NCBI GenBank assembly: GCA_034716415.1
Contig: JAYEJB010000016.1
Span: forward strand, 1-18,272
Length of the DNA stretch: 18,272 nt
Source: JAYEJB01 sp034716415
GTDB taxonomy: Bacteria > Patescibacteriota > Patescibacteriia > SG8-24
Reading direction: 5' to 3'
Below the pieces are notes generated by a model. That model ran no database searches, was not told where the DNA came from, and saw nothing but the letters and a program-made list of their open reading frames with translations. Each line of letters begins with the position of its first letter. The stretch's first letter is position 1. This document shows, in pieces, positions 1 to 6,325 of the stretch. The position numbers and the translations under genes were made by a program.

Positions 1-54
1 CCAGTCAGAAAAGTTCCAGCCTGGATTCCCTGGCAATGCCATGGCTTCAGCCAT
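1..54 (-). CDS. 5' end of an unrecognised protein (runs off the window)
   Basis: Only the first 18 codons are inside the window, read leftwards from an ATG at 54, giving MAEAMALPGNPGWNFSDW. The start is supported by an SD, AAAGGAG, six bases upstream, and the reading frame stays open to the window edge. The upstream leader resembles that of the next minus-strand gene (start 938): both contain the string GAACC..TTGAAAGGAG, here with a short internal duplication of TTGAAAG. No function can be inferred from 18 residues. By style (minus strand, strong SD) it belongs with the orphan genes that follow. Confidence rests only on the start signals. Confidence 0.5.
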   Translation of the reverse strand, partial: MAEAMALPGNPGWNFSDW

Positions 55-91
55 TTCACTCTCCTTTCAATCTTTCAAGGTTCAAGAGGAG

Positions 92-152
92 AGGATGCCA
101 TGATTCAACGGTCGAGTCAATGGCGGGCCACGTCGTTTGCGAGCGACGTGGC
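92..152 (-). promoter_or_regulatory. Possible promoter with upstream hairpin for the gene starting at 54
   Basis: On the minus strand a TTGACT -35 (115-120) is followed 17 bases later by CATCCT (92-97), which keeps only the A at position 2 and T at position 6 of a -10 box. Just upstream of the -35 lies a 9-bp inverted repeat, GCCACGTCG / CGACGTGGC (127-135 and 144-152), which could be an operator or a hairpin. The promoter is weak by sequence; the inverted repeat is certain. Confidence 0.3.
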
Positions 153-177
153 GGGAAGAGCGGGGATAGGACGGATA

Positions 178-244
178 GAAAGTTTAGGAGCCTAGGAGCG
201 TGTTAATGAACAATAGCTCCTCGGCTTCTTAGCTTCTAAGTTTC
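178..244. repeat. Imperfect inverted repeat
   Basis: The stretch contains nested complementary pieces: AGGAGC (194-199) with GCTCCT (216-221), and GAAAGTTTA (178-186) with TAAGTTTC (237-244), joined by imperfect pairing of AG-rich against CT-rich sequence. It lies just past the terminator of the gene at 288-938. Its low-complexity style resembles the intergenic region at 8647-8735. Confidence 0.45.
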
Positions 245-249
245 GATAA

Positions 250-282
250 GAAAAAACCGCGCGCCATGTAGGCTGCACGGTT
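250..282 (-). terminator. Intrinsic terminator of the gene at 288-938
   Basis: On the minus strand AACCGTGC pairs with GCGCGGTT (one G-U), an inner GCC/GGC extends the stem, and a run of six T follows. It begins within ten bases of the stop codon. Confidence 0.8.
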
Positions 283-287
283 GCGGA

Positions 288-938
288 TCAGGCGATGATG
301 ACGAGCCAGGCGTTATATTCGTCCCACTTGCGGCCGAGTACGATGACGCCCTGGGCGATCAGCTTCAGGAGCGGTGTCGTTTGCTCGACTTTAGCATCAT
401 CCCCCTCGCAGATAGCGGTACCGACACACTTGATCGGACCAAGAGCACAGTCTGAAAGGGTTACGAGCATAGTATCGTCGAGGGCGCGATCTTCGTCTAT
501 CCGATCGACGATGTGTCGCTCGAACTCTTCGTACATGGCGCTGGTCATGCCGTGGGGGAGGTAGTCGCCGAAAACGACTTCCGAAAGCTCCTCACCCAGA
601 CTGTTCATGATGAGCCAATCCATGCTCGAGCGATACCTCTCCGCCCGCTTCTCCAGCTCGTCTTCCTTCGGCCATGATCCGAGGTTGGGCAGCTCTCTGG
701 TCTTGTTGAGCGAGATGAAGTGGATGTCAGTCACTTCTTCGCCGACCGCTGTGCTGATGGCGTCCCTGACTTCGGACCTGCGGGCGGTCCACTTATCCTC
801 GTTCGCCAGCTTGAAACAGATACCGCCGTCTTTAGAGCTGAAGAAAGGGGAGAGCAGGGTCATGAATGCGAGGAATTGATCACGCGTGAGGTCGTAAATG
901 CGGGCGAGCCTTGTCGCCAGCCTGTTTCTGTCGTCCAT
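288..938 (-). CDS. Hypothetical protein, 216 aa
   Basis: A complete 216-residue reading frame. The ATG at 938 is preceded by AAAGGAG at good spacing. The promoter at 969-997 and the terminator at 250-282 define a single-gene transcription unit. I do not recognise the family. The protein is soluble-looking, with no signal peptide and no membrane segment. Acidic and basic residues alternate in the middle (about residues 85-160, with stretches such as KEDELEKRAERYR), suggesting helices. The last third is more hydrophobic and ends in WDEYNAWLVIIA. Three cysteines (in GICF, SDCA and TAICE) do not form a zinc-knuckle pattern. The coding call is supported by its length and its clean start and stop signals; the function is unknown. 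Confidence 0.8.
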   Translation of the reverse strand: MDDRNRLATRLARIYDLTRDQFLAFMTLLSPFFSSKDGGICFKLANEDKWTARRSEVRDAISTAVGEEVTDIHFISLNKTRELPNLGSWPKEDELEKRAERYRSSMDWLIMNSLGEELSEVVFGDYLPHGMTSAMYEEFERHIVDRIDEDRALDDTMLVTLSDCALGPIKCVGTAICEGDDAKVEQTTPLLKLIAQGVIVLGRKWDEYNAWLVIIA

Positions 939-968
939 TAAGGACTCCTTTCAAGGTTCGAATATCGT

Positions 969-997
969 AGAATATCAGCAGGAGAACGGCGTGTCAA
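969..997 (-). promoter_or_regulatory. Sigma70-type promoter for the gene at 288-938
   Basis: On the minus strand TTGACA (992-997), a 17-base spacer and TATTCT (969-974), with TGA directly before the -10 (extended -10). The -35 abuts the T-run of the neighbouring gene's terminator, leaving almost no unused sequence between the two units. Confidence 0.8.
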
Positions 998-1026
998 TGA
1001 AAAGACGCAGCCTTGGGGGCTACGTC
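998..1026 (-). terminator. Intrinsic terminator of the gene at 1035-1538
   Basis: On the minus strand GACGTAGCC pairs with GGCTGCGTC (9 bp, one G-U) around the loop CCCAA, followed by TTTT. It starts nine bases after the stop codon. Confidence 0.8.
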
Positions 1027-1034
1027 GTGAAGGA

Positions 1035-1538
1035 TCACAGTCGGAAGCGTCGCTCTGCCGCGCGTCGGCGGTGTTCATCGTCGGTGCGTTTCAGGTACTG
1101 CTTGAGTTCGCGGGGAATCTGGTTCCATTCATTGAGCGACAAGACGAATCTGTCATAGGACGAGCATTCGTTTTCCGCCCTGACGTAGGGAGACCTGCCA
1201 TATCTCACCAGCACGAAGCCGTTCTCTACCTCCTCTGCGATCAGGATGCCCGGTCCACCGAACACTTGGCAGCCCTCGTCTTGTCCGGTCGGCGTCATGT
1301 AGTCGGAGTAGCCGTCAGGCAGGGAAATAGCGTACTGGTTGGAGAACGGTCCGAACCAGCTGCCGTACTTGCCGTACATGTGGCCGCTTAGGCTCATCAG
1401 TCCGATCGTCAGGGCAACACCGGCGAGGACCAGTCCACCTATCAGGTTGGACCTGTCTTTCTTCCGGGGTTCCCGGCTTTCGTCCGGACTCGTATCCGGG
1501 GTCGACATCTCCGGCGGGGCTGCGATTTGCTTGTCCAT
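1035..1538 (-). CDS. Hypothetical single-pass membrane protein, 167 aa
   Basis: The N-terminal 30 residues are polar and rich in Pro, Asp, Glu, Arg and Lys (ending EPRKKDRSN). One membrane segment follows at about residues 33-52 (LIGGLVLAGVALTIGLMSLS), then an aromatic- and glycine-rich region of about 115 residues. By the positive-inside rule the N-terminus should be cytoplasmic and the C-terminal domain outside. There are two in-frame ATGs, at 1544 and 1538. AGGAGG sits six bases from the second and directly against the first, so I chose 1538. The promoter is at 1616-1644 and the terminator at 998-1026, so it is a single-gene unit. I do not recognise the family. Two cysteines in the outer domain (EGCQVF and NECSSY) could form a disulfide. 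Confidence 0.75.
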   Translation of the reverse strand: MDKQIAAPPEMSTPDTSPDESREPRKKDRSNLIGGLVLAGVALTIGLMSLSGHMYGKYGSWFGPFSNQYAISLPDGYSDYMTPTGQDEGCQVFGGPGILIAEEVENGFVLVRYGRSPYVRAENECSSYDRFVLSLNEWNQIPRELKQYLKRTDDEHRRRAAERRFRL

Positions 1539-1615
1539 CACCATCCTCCTTGCCGCGTCTCGCGCGGTCCCTATCGGCAGTACCCCCTCGCTGCCACGTT
1601 AAAGGTTCCGCTGTC

Positions 1616-1644
1616 CTTTTATCACGTTCATGGTGGAGCGTCAA
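1616..1644 (-). promoter_or_regulatory. Promoter for the gene at 1035-1538
   Basis: On the minus strand TTGACG (1639-1644), a 17-base spacer and TAAAAG (1616-1621), preceded by TGA (extended -10). The -35 is one half of the inverted repeat GTCAAC-GATT-GTTGAC (1640-1655). Confidence 0.6.
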
Positions 1645-1656
1645 CGATTGTTGACA
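1640..1656. promoter_or_regulatory. Back-to-back -35 boxes forming an inverted repeat
   Basis: GTCAAC-GATT-GTTGAC (1640-1655) is a perfect 6-4-6 inverted repeat. Its left half is the minus-strand TTGACG -35. Its right half carries a perfect TTGACA on the plus strand (1651-1656). The matching plus-strand -10 is poor (CAGTCT at 1675-1680). It could be an operator or a divergent promoter; this is inference. Confidence 0.35.
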
Positions 1657-1717
1657 GAGAGAGGCGGGGGCAATCAGTCTCAAGATACAAGTTCCAAGTT
1701 TACTGCCCTATTGTCGC

Positions 1718-1734
1718 GGCCTTCGGGCTTTTTT
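1718..1734 (+). terminator. Short UUCG hairpin with a T-run, plus strand
   Basis: GGCC-TTCG-GGCT followed by TTTTT looks like a small intrinsic terminator reading rightwards, yet no plus-strand gene lies upstream of it. It might end a short RNA started near 1687, or be chance. Confidence 0.35.
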
Positions 1735-1752
1735 ATCTCGCCCGTCAAATTG

Positions 1753-1779
1753 AAAATGCCCTCTTTTCAGGGGCGTTTT
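1753..1779 (-). terminator. Intrinsic terminator of gyrB
   Basis: On the minus strand AAAACGCCCCT pairs with AGGGCATTTT around the loop GAAAAG, with a T-rich tail. It lies about 25 bases past the gyrB stop. Because the stem is flanked by A and T runs it could work in both directions. Confidence 0.65.
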
Positions 1780-1803
1780 TCAATAAAGATTCGCGTTTTC
1801 GGT

Positions 1804-3924
1804 CTAGATATCCAGGTTCTTCACGCTCTTGGCGTGCGTCTGGATGAAGCGTTTCCGCGGCTCCACATCCGAACCCATCAGTATGTCGAATACCTGATCG
1901 GCGCGCTCCGCGTCCTCGTTCGTGACGATCTTCATCAGCCGTGTCTCCGGGTCCATGGTCGTCTCCCAGAGCTGGGTGGGATTCATCTCACCGAGACCCT
2001 TGTAGCGTTGAATGTTCACGCCGGCGACCGTTTTGGTCTCTCCTTCCTCGCCGTCTTCAAGCACGGCTTCAACCTTCTCCTTCATCTCTTTACCCTTGCC
2101 CTTCTTCGGGTCCTTAGTCAGCTTGGCAATCAGCTCATCACGCTCCTCATCGCTGAACGCGTATTCACCGTTCTTGCCTTTGCTGACCTTATAGAGCGGC
2201 GGCTGGGCGATGTAGAGGTGTCCGCGCTCGATCAGTTCCGGGAAGTAACGGTAAAAGAGTGTCAGCAGCAGCGTGCGGATGTGCGCGCCGTCCACGTCAG
2301 CGTCGGTCATGATGACGATCTTCTCGTAGCGCAGGCCTTCTATATTGAATTGCTCGCCGATGTTCGTGCCGAGCGCGATAATGAGCGACTTGATCTCATT
2401 GTTCATGAGGATCTTGTCGAGTCGCGCGCGCTCGACATTCAGTATCTTTCCGCGAAGGGGGAGTATGGCCTGGGTCACGCGGTCGCGACCTTGCTTGGCC
2501 GAGCCGCCGGCCGAGTCACCCTCGACGATGAACAGTTCGGATTTCGAAGCGTCCCTGGTCGAGCAGTCGGCGAGCTTGCCCGGGAGCGTCAGTCCCTCGA
2601 GCGCGCCCTTCCTTAATATGGTGTCCCTGGCTGCCCGGGCCGCCAGCCGCGCCCGTGACGCGATGACGCATTTTTCGATGATGCCCTGGGCGTCCTTCGG
2701 ATGCTCCTCCAGGAAAATCTCAAGCGCCTCGGCGAACACCGCCTCGACCGCAGTTCTCGCTTCCGGATTACCGAGTTTGGCCTTGGTCTGCCCCTCGAAC
2801 TGCGGGTCTTTCAGTTTTACGCTGACGATCGACGTCAGCCCCTCGCGCGAATCGTCGCCGGTGATGTTGTCGTCCTTCTCCTTGAGGATGTTGTTCTTGC
2901 GGGCATAGGCGTTCAGGATACGTGTCAGCGCGGTGCGGAAACCGACCACATGCATGCCGCCTTCCGGATTGTGGATGTTGTTGGCGAAGGCGTAGGCGTT
3001 CTCCTTGAAGTCATTGGTGTACTGGAAGCCGATCTCCACGTCGCCCATGCTTTCGTGCTCCTTGTGCACATAAAACACGTTGTGGTGTTTCGGTTCTTTC
3101 TGGTGGTTCAGGTGTTTGACGTACGATTTCACGCCGCCTTCGAAATAGAATGTGTAGTCCTTGCCCTGGCCTCTGACACGGCGGTCCCGAATGATGATCT
3201 TGATGCCGGCCGTCAGGTAGGCTTGCTGGCGTAGATGCGTGATGACGGTGTCCCAGTTGAAGTCTACGGTCTCGAAGATGCTCTCGTCCGGCTTGAAAGT
3301 GATTATCGTACCGGTACCGCGAACGTTCTTGGTCGGTCTGACTTTGGCTTTCGGTTTGCCGCTGGCGTATTCCTGCATCCAGAGCTTGCCCTCGCGTTTC
3401 ACCTCTGCCTTCATGTAAGTCGACAACGCGTTCACCACCGAGACACCGACGCCGTGCAGTCCACCGGAGACCTTGTATCCGCCGCCGCCGAATTTTCCGC
3501 CGGCGTGCAGTTTGGTCATGACGAGCTCGAGCGCCGACTTCTTGTACTGTTTGTGCATGCCGACCGGGATGCCGCGACCGTTATCTTCGACCGAAACCGA
3601 ACCGTCGTTGTTCATGGTGACCGTGATGGTATCGCAATACCCGGCCATCGCCTCGTCGAAGGCATTGTCCACGACTTCCCAGATCAAGTGATGCAGACCC
3701 GCCGCGCCAGTCGAGCCGATGTACATGCCGGGACGTTTTCGGACCGGTTCCAGGCCCTCGAGTACCTGAATCTCCCTCGCGCTGTAATCGCTCGAAGCTT
3801 TTCTCTTGCCCCCCGCAGCTTTAGCGGAGGGGGGTGTCGGCTTCTTAGCCGGAGCCTTTTTCACCGGTTTCTTCGCTGTCTTTTTAAGGGCTTTCTTGGG
3901 TGCCGGTTTTTTGCTGGTTGGCAT
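1804..3924 (-). CDS. gyrB: DNA gyrase subunit B
   Basis: GyrB is the ATPase and TOPRIM subunit of the A2B2 gyrase, which introduces negative supercoils. The 706 residues run in order: a Lys/Ala/Pro-rich tail (1-45), the GHKL ATPase with WEVVDN (Glu83, Asn87), EDNGRGIP (113-120) and GGLHGVG (154-160), the transducer with its QTK motif (380-382), and the TOPRIM domain with EGDSAGG (468-474) and DADVDGAH (541-548). The end RYKGLGEMNPTQLW...NLDI is GyrB-like rather than ParE-like. I chose the ATG at 3924. A GTG at 4068 would add 48 non-conserved residues and would lie upstream of the promoter at 4018-4046. No SD precedes the ATG. The basic tail is unusual, since gyrB normally begins a few residues before the YxxxxIxxLEGLE motif. 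The neighbours are orphan genes, not dnaA, dnaN or recF. Confidence 0.97.
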   Translation of the reverse strand: MPTSKKPAPKKALKKTAKKPVKKAPAKKPTPPSAKAAGGKRKASSDYSAREIQVLEGLEPVRKRPGMYIGSTGAAGLHHLIWEVVDNAFDEAMAGYCDTITVTMNNDGSVSVEDNGRGIPVGMHKQYKKSALELVMTKLHAGGKFGGGGYKVSGGLHGVGVSVVNALSTYMKAEVKREGKLWMQEYASGKPKAKVRPTKNVRGTGTIITFKPDESIFETVDFNWDTVITHLRQQAYLTAGIKIIIRDRRVRGQGKDYTFYFEGGVKSYVKHLNHQKEPKHHNVFYVHKEHESMGDVEIGFQYTNDFKENAYAFANNIHNPEGGMHVVGFRTALTRILNAYARKNNILKEKDDNITGDDSREGLTSIVSVKLKDPQFEGQTKAKLGNPEARTAVEAVFAEALEIFLEEHPKDAQGIIEKCVIASRARLAARAARDTILRKGALEGLTLPGKLADCSTRDASKSELFIVEGDSAGGSAKQGRDRVTQAILPLRGKILNVERARLDKILMNNEIKSLIIALGTNIGEQFNIEGLRYEKIVIMTDADVDGAHIRTLLLTLFYRYFPELIERGHLYIAQPPLYKVSKGKNGEYAFSDEERDELIAKLTKDPKKGKGKEMKEKVEAVLEDGEEGETKTVAGVNIQRYKGLGEMNPTQLWETTMDPETRLMKIVTNEDAERADQVFDILMGSDVEPRKRFIQTHAKSVKNLDI

Positions 3925-3941
3925 AAAATAAGTCTTCAATA

Positions 3942-3964
3942 GCCGACGGGGTCGCCACGTCGGC
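3942..3964 (-). promoter_or_regulatory. Hairpin in the gyrB leader
   Basis: The roughly 87-base leader expected from the promoter at 4018-4046 is GC-rich and can fold. The clearest stem is GCCGAC with GTCGGC, about 20 bases before the gyrB ATG. A second, imperfect stem (CGCGAGGCC.../...CGCG) lies closer to the transcription start. A role in controlling gyrB is possible but not shown. Confidence 0.35.
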
Positions 3965-4017
3965 CTTCGGTCTCCTCGCGACGCTCGGCCCCCGGCCTCG
4001 CGGTTTCTTCTCTGCGG

Positions 4018-4046
4018 ATAGTACCACGATTTACACCTACCGACAA
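4018..4046 (-). promoter_or_regulatory. Promoter of gyrB
   Basis: On the minus strand TTGTCG (4041-4046), a 17-base spacer and TACTAT (4018-4023), preceded by TGG (extended -10). The same TGGTACTAT string serves the zinc-ribbon gene at 8776-8784. It fires divergently from the promoter at 4069-4097. Confidence 0.7.
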
Positions 4047-4068
4047 GGTATTTTGGGGGTAAATTCAC

Positions 4069-4097
4069 TTGACCGAATCGGTGTTTTCGGGTAAAGT
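4069..4097 (+). promoter_or_regulatory. Promoter of the gene at 4130-4681
   Basis: TTGACC (4069-4074), a 17-base spacer and TAAAGT (4092-4097). Transcription would start near 4104, leaving a leader of about 26 bases that holds the SD. Confidence 0.7.
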
Positions 4098-4129
4098 TTC
4101 GTGTTGACCTTTTTTGGGAGGAATAAGCG

Positions 4130-4681
4130 ATGAACCACGATGGAAAGGTTGTCTTGGCCCCGCTCGAAGCGTTCAGCGGAACGGTGGTCGAATTCCGGGA
4201 TCTCCTCGGAAGTCACTTTGGTAGAGGGGGATGGAATCCGGAGCTTCCGCAGAACTGGCCGTTCCCGCACGACACCCGGAAGACGGACCTGCAGGTGATG
4301 TCTGACGACCGCGTGACGCTCGGTCCGGTGGAGATCGATGACGATGGGCTCGTCCACAGGTCGGTGGAGATCGAGACCGACGACGAGCGGACCAGGTGCG
4401 TGGCGGTGTTCGGCAGGGTATTCGGTCGGAAGTACGCCAGGGACGGCTATACCTGGACCCGCGTCATTCCGTGCGATGTCGCCGACTGGCAGAGGGCGGG
4501 TGAGACAGTGATGAGTCTGTGTCCGGCAGGAACGAAGAAGTCAGAGGTGGTCGTACTGGCCAAGATCTTCGACGCGACGTTCGACTGGAACAGCCTCGAC
4601 GAACCGCCCCACGACCTCTGCGAGAGCACCGAGCCGGACGACGACGATCCGATGGCCGATTTCCCGGACGGTCATTGGTAG
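4130..4681 (+). CDS. Hypothetical acidic protein, 183 aa (probable paralogue of the next gene)
   Basis: The ATG at 4130 follows GGGAGGAA at good spacing. The gene has its own promoter (4069-4097) and terminator (4705-4731). The protein is soluble, has no signal peptide, and ends in a strongly acidic tail (EPDDDDPMADF). I do not recognise the family. Residues from about 66 to 115 (GPVEIDDDG...FGRVFGRKYARDG) align by eye with residues 58-105 of the next gene (GEVQLAEG...YGTLVGDKFKRGR). Both proteins also begin with a similar KVVLAP/KVIVSP stretch. This suggests a shared beta-rich fold and an old tandem duplication; function unknown. Confidence 0.8.
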   Translation: MNHDGKVVLAPLEAFSGTVVEFRDLLGSHFGRGGWNPELPQNWPFPHDTRKTDLQVMSDDRVTLGPVEIDDDGLVHRSVEIETDDERTRCVAVFGRVFGRKYARDGYTWTRVIPCDVADWQRAGETVMSLCPAGTKKSEVVVLAKIFDATFDWNSLDEPPHDLCESTEPDDDDPMADFPDGHW

Positions 4682-4704
4682 GCGGTTGTCGAACGCGCCA
4701 CGAC

Positions 4705-4731
4705 AGACCGGCTCAAACGAGCCGGTCTTTT
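4705..4731 (+). terminator. Intrinsic terminator of the gene at 4130-4681
   Basis: A perfect 10-bp stem, AGACCGGCTC / GAGCCGGTCT, with the loop AAAC, then TTTT. The stem closely resembles that of the next gene's terminator (5354-5375), with one base pair changed on both sides. Confidence 0.9.
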
Positions 4732-4738
4732 CATACCC

Positions 4739-4768
4739 TTGACGCGGTCGGTGGCGATATATTATAGT
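4739..4768 (+). promoter_or_regulatory. Promoter of the gene at 4811-5332
   Basis: TTGACG (4739-4744), an 18-base spacer and TATAGT (4763-4768). It begins eight bases after the upstream terminator's T-run. Confidence 0.75.
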
Positions 4769-4810
4769 ACGCAATCGGCATACAGATAGATGCTGCCGTA
4801 GGAGGCTAGG

Positions 4811-5332
4811 ATGAGCAAAGTCATTGTCTCGCCGTTTGAGAGAGTCGAATCGAGCCTGACCTGGTGGCCGGAGTTCGGTCATCCGAGGGGCAGTTGTTTG
4901 AACGAGCCGTTCCCGAGCGGTGTTAAGGAGACACCACCAGAATACAATGAAGGTGATGACTGTCGGTGGGGTGAAGTCCAACTGGCCGAGGGTATCGCTT
5001 TCCGTGAGATCACGTGGACCTCATCCGTCAACGGAGAGACGCGGGGAGAACTTATCGTGTACGGCACCCTCGTGGGTGACAAGTTCAAGAGGGGTCGTCA
5101 TACCGCGTTTCCTGTCACACCCACTCCCCCCGGGGACATGGGCATGGTCGAGGACGGTGTCCGCGCCGCCCACGCCGTGTATCTGCAAGGGGTCGGGTAT
5201 CGCCATGTAGATTCGATGTCCGAAGCGTTGGCTCGTCGTGTCGCGGAGAGCATCGATGTCGTCTTCCTGGCTGATGACGGCTGGACGCTCGCCTGTCTGG
5301 CCGATGACGAAGGGGGAGACGAGGAAGTCTAG
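4811..5332 (+). CDS. Hypothetical acidic protein, 173 aa (probable paralogue of the previous gene)
   Basis: The ATG at 4811 follows AGGAGG at five bases. The product is soluble, with a tryptophan-rich N-terminal region (SSLTWWPEFG), a middle segment resembling the preceding gene (GETRGELIVYGTLVGDKFKRGR, roughly residues 76-97) and a helical C-terminal third (MSEALARRVAESIDVVFLADDGWTLACLADDEGGDEEV) with an acidic end. I do not recognise the family. Promoter, SD and terminator are all strong and private to the gene. Together with its neighbours it forms a run of self-contained cassettes. Confidence 0.8.
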   Translation: MSKVIVSPFERVESSLTWWPEFGHPRGSCLNEPFPSGVKETPPEYNEGDDCRWGEVQLAEGIAFREITWTSSVNGETRGELIVYGTLVGDKFKRGRHTAFPVTPTPPGDMGMVEDGVRAAHAVYLQGVGYRHVDSMSEALARRVAESIDVVFLADDGWTLACLADDEGGDEEV

Positions 5333-5353
5333 CTTACTGGAGATAGTACTTCG

Positions 5354-5383
5354 GACCGGTTCAGCAGAACCGGTCATTTTTTA
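5354..5383 (+). terminator. Intrinsic terminator of the gene at 4811-5332
   Basis: GACCGGTTC / GAACCGGTC, a perfect 9-bp stem with the loop AGCA, followed by ATTTTTTA. It starts 21 bases after the stop. Confidence 0.9.
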
Positions 5384-5425
5384 TTGTTTAAGGCTGGACG
5401 CGGGGAGCGGGAAGTAAATAGTCGA

Positions 5426-5488
5426 GTCTTATCCCCAGTTGGGAGCAAAAACAGGCAGCCTGTTTTTGCTCTCAACTGGGGATAAGAC
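5426..5488. repeat. Palindromic element, copy A (short form)
   Basis: Arms of 30 bp (5426-5455 and 5459-5488) are complementary with a single G-T type exception and enclose three bases. The outer part reads GTCTTATCCCCAGTT and its complement. The centre is AAACAGGCAGCCTGTTT. The 9-mers TTATCCCCA (5429-5437) and TGGGGATAA (5477-5485) differ by one base from the E. coli DnaA box TTATCCACA. The element lies between an orphan terminator and the lipoprotein promoter. The rest of the 439-base gap (5333-5771) holds the upstream terminator, this repeat, an AT-rich stretch (5490-5570), then the promoter and structured leader listed separately. Confidence 0.9.
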
Positions 5489-5570
5489 GCCCTTAATATT
5501 ATGTCAACTAGGCCAAGAAATAGATAGTAAAAAATGGCTAAAATAAGCCCTAGAAAAGTGCCAGCAACCC

Positions 5571-5599
5571 TTGACAAAACTGTGGATATGTGCTATAGT
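5571..5599 (+). promoter_or_regulatory. Strong promoter of the lipoprotein gene
   Basis: TTGACA (5571-5576), a 17-base spacer and TATAGT (5594-5599), with TGC before the -10 (extended -10). It is among the closest matches to the sigma70 consensus in the window. Transcription would start near 5606. The spacer carries TGTGGATAT (5581-5589), one base from a reverse-complement DnaA box. Confidence 0.85.
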
Positions 5600-5605
5600 G
5601 TAATT

Positions 5606-5771
5606 GTTGATCAAGAGAGATCATTACAAGCCAGCCCTGGACCAGTCGCTTACGCTTCGGTTCAGGGTAAGGGGATAGCCGGACCGTTTCTCGAGTGTGA
5701 GCTTCGACAGCTCGGAGCCTACACTTGAGAAACGGCCGGCAAATTGCCACCCCGGCCGAGGAGGAGAAGCC
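5606..5771 (+). promoter_or_regulatory. Long structured 5' leader of the lipoprotein gene
   Basis: About 165 untranslated bases separate the promoter from the ATG. They can form two clear stems. The first is CCCTGGACC with GGTTCAGGG (about 5635-5668). The second is a long hairpin with arms GCCGG-A-CCGTTTCTCGAGTGT and ACACTTGAGAAACGGCCGGC (5678-5698 and 5721-5740), one bulged A and one G-U, capped by GAGCT/AGCTC (5699-5713). The SD GAGGAGGAG (5758-5766) follows in an open region. The leader may stabilise or regulate the mRNA; no known riboswitch class is recognised. Confidence 0.6.
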
Positions 5772-6290
5772 ATGAAGACCCTGAATTGGACCCTTATCGC
5801 CGCTACCTTCGCCGTCACCGGCTGCGCCACCACGGCGCAGGTGACCTCGGTCACCGCCGCTGACATCCCCACCTCCACCCCCGTCCTCGTCGAGGCCGAG
5901 CAGGAGATCACCGACCAGCAGGTTGCCGAGCTCCTCGCAGAGTACGACGATGACGGCGACGGTTGGGCCTATGTGCCCCCCGTCGGCCCGCGGGTCATCG
6001 CGGGCAACGCCCATCTCGTCGTCGACTCTGAAGAGGTCGAGGTCGAGGGGCGAGTCGTCTCTCGTGCGCTCACAGGCGAGACTGTCCGCCTTGCGGATGG
6101 TCGGACCGTCGAGGTCGAGCGTCTGGCCGGAGGTTCGGTCCGCTGTTCGGTCGACGATGTCGACTGTTCATGGGCCGCTCCCGAGGGTGCTGCGGTCGAC
6201 GCCGGCCGCCAGGTCGTGCCCGAAGGGCTTGTTCTGACGCTACCGGAGCCGGTCGCGAGTTCTCTCCGAGACGCGCTGGTCCAGCGCTAG
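5772..6290 (+). CDS. Predicted lipoprotein, 172 aa
   Basis: The ATG at 5772 follows a strong GAGGAGGAG SD. The N-terminus MKTLNWTLIAATFAVTGC is a short lipoprotein signal peptide with lipobox VTGC, predicting lipidation of Cys18 and anchoring on the outer face of the membrane. The mature part is acidic and rich in Val, Glu and Asp. It includes YDDDGDGWAYV (about residues 57-67), which resembles a calcium-binding D-x-D-x-D-G loop without a full EF-hand, and beta-strand-like repeats such as EEVEVEGRVV and GRTVEVERLAGG. Two cysteines (in VRCS and VDCS) could form a disulfide. The family is not recognised. The open frame extends upstream to a GTG at 5697, but that part covers the leader hairpin and is unlikely to be translated. 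Terminator at 6326-6357. Confidence 0.8.
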   Translation: MKTLNWTLIAATFAVTGCATTAQVTSVTAADIPTSTPVLVEAEQEITDQQVAELLAEYDDDGDGWAYVPPVGPRVIAGNAHLVVDSEEVEVEGRVVSRALTGETVRLADGRTVEVERLAGGSVRCSVDDVDCSWAAPEGAAVDAGRQVVPEGLVLTLPEPVASSLRDALVQR

Positions 6291-6325
6291 TCTCACACTC
6301 TCTGCCACCAATCCAACCAACTTCT

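Noticed and set aside
1630..2616. 328-aa plus-strand open frame opposite gyrB
   Set aside because: It is a mirror frame of the highly conserved gyrB coding strand; such long antisense frames arise from GC-rich codon use, and no SD is present.
3925..4068. N-terminal extension of GyrB from a GTG at 4068
   Set aside because: The added residues are not GyrB-like and the promoter at 4018-4046 lies inside it.
5374..5577. Minus-strand 67-aa frame with a hydrophobic middle, resembling a small membrane protein
   Set aside because: It runs through the palindrome at 5426-5488 and the lipoprotein promoter, has no SD, and its hydrophobic part is read from AT-rich spacer.
5426..5600. Replication origin near gyrB because of DnaA-box-like 9-mers and AT-rich sequence
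   Set aside because: No dnaA, dnaN or recF is near. The 9-mers occur only as parts of palindromes or as a single mismatched site, and no clear DUE repeats are seen.
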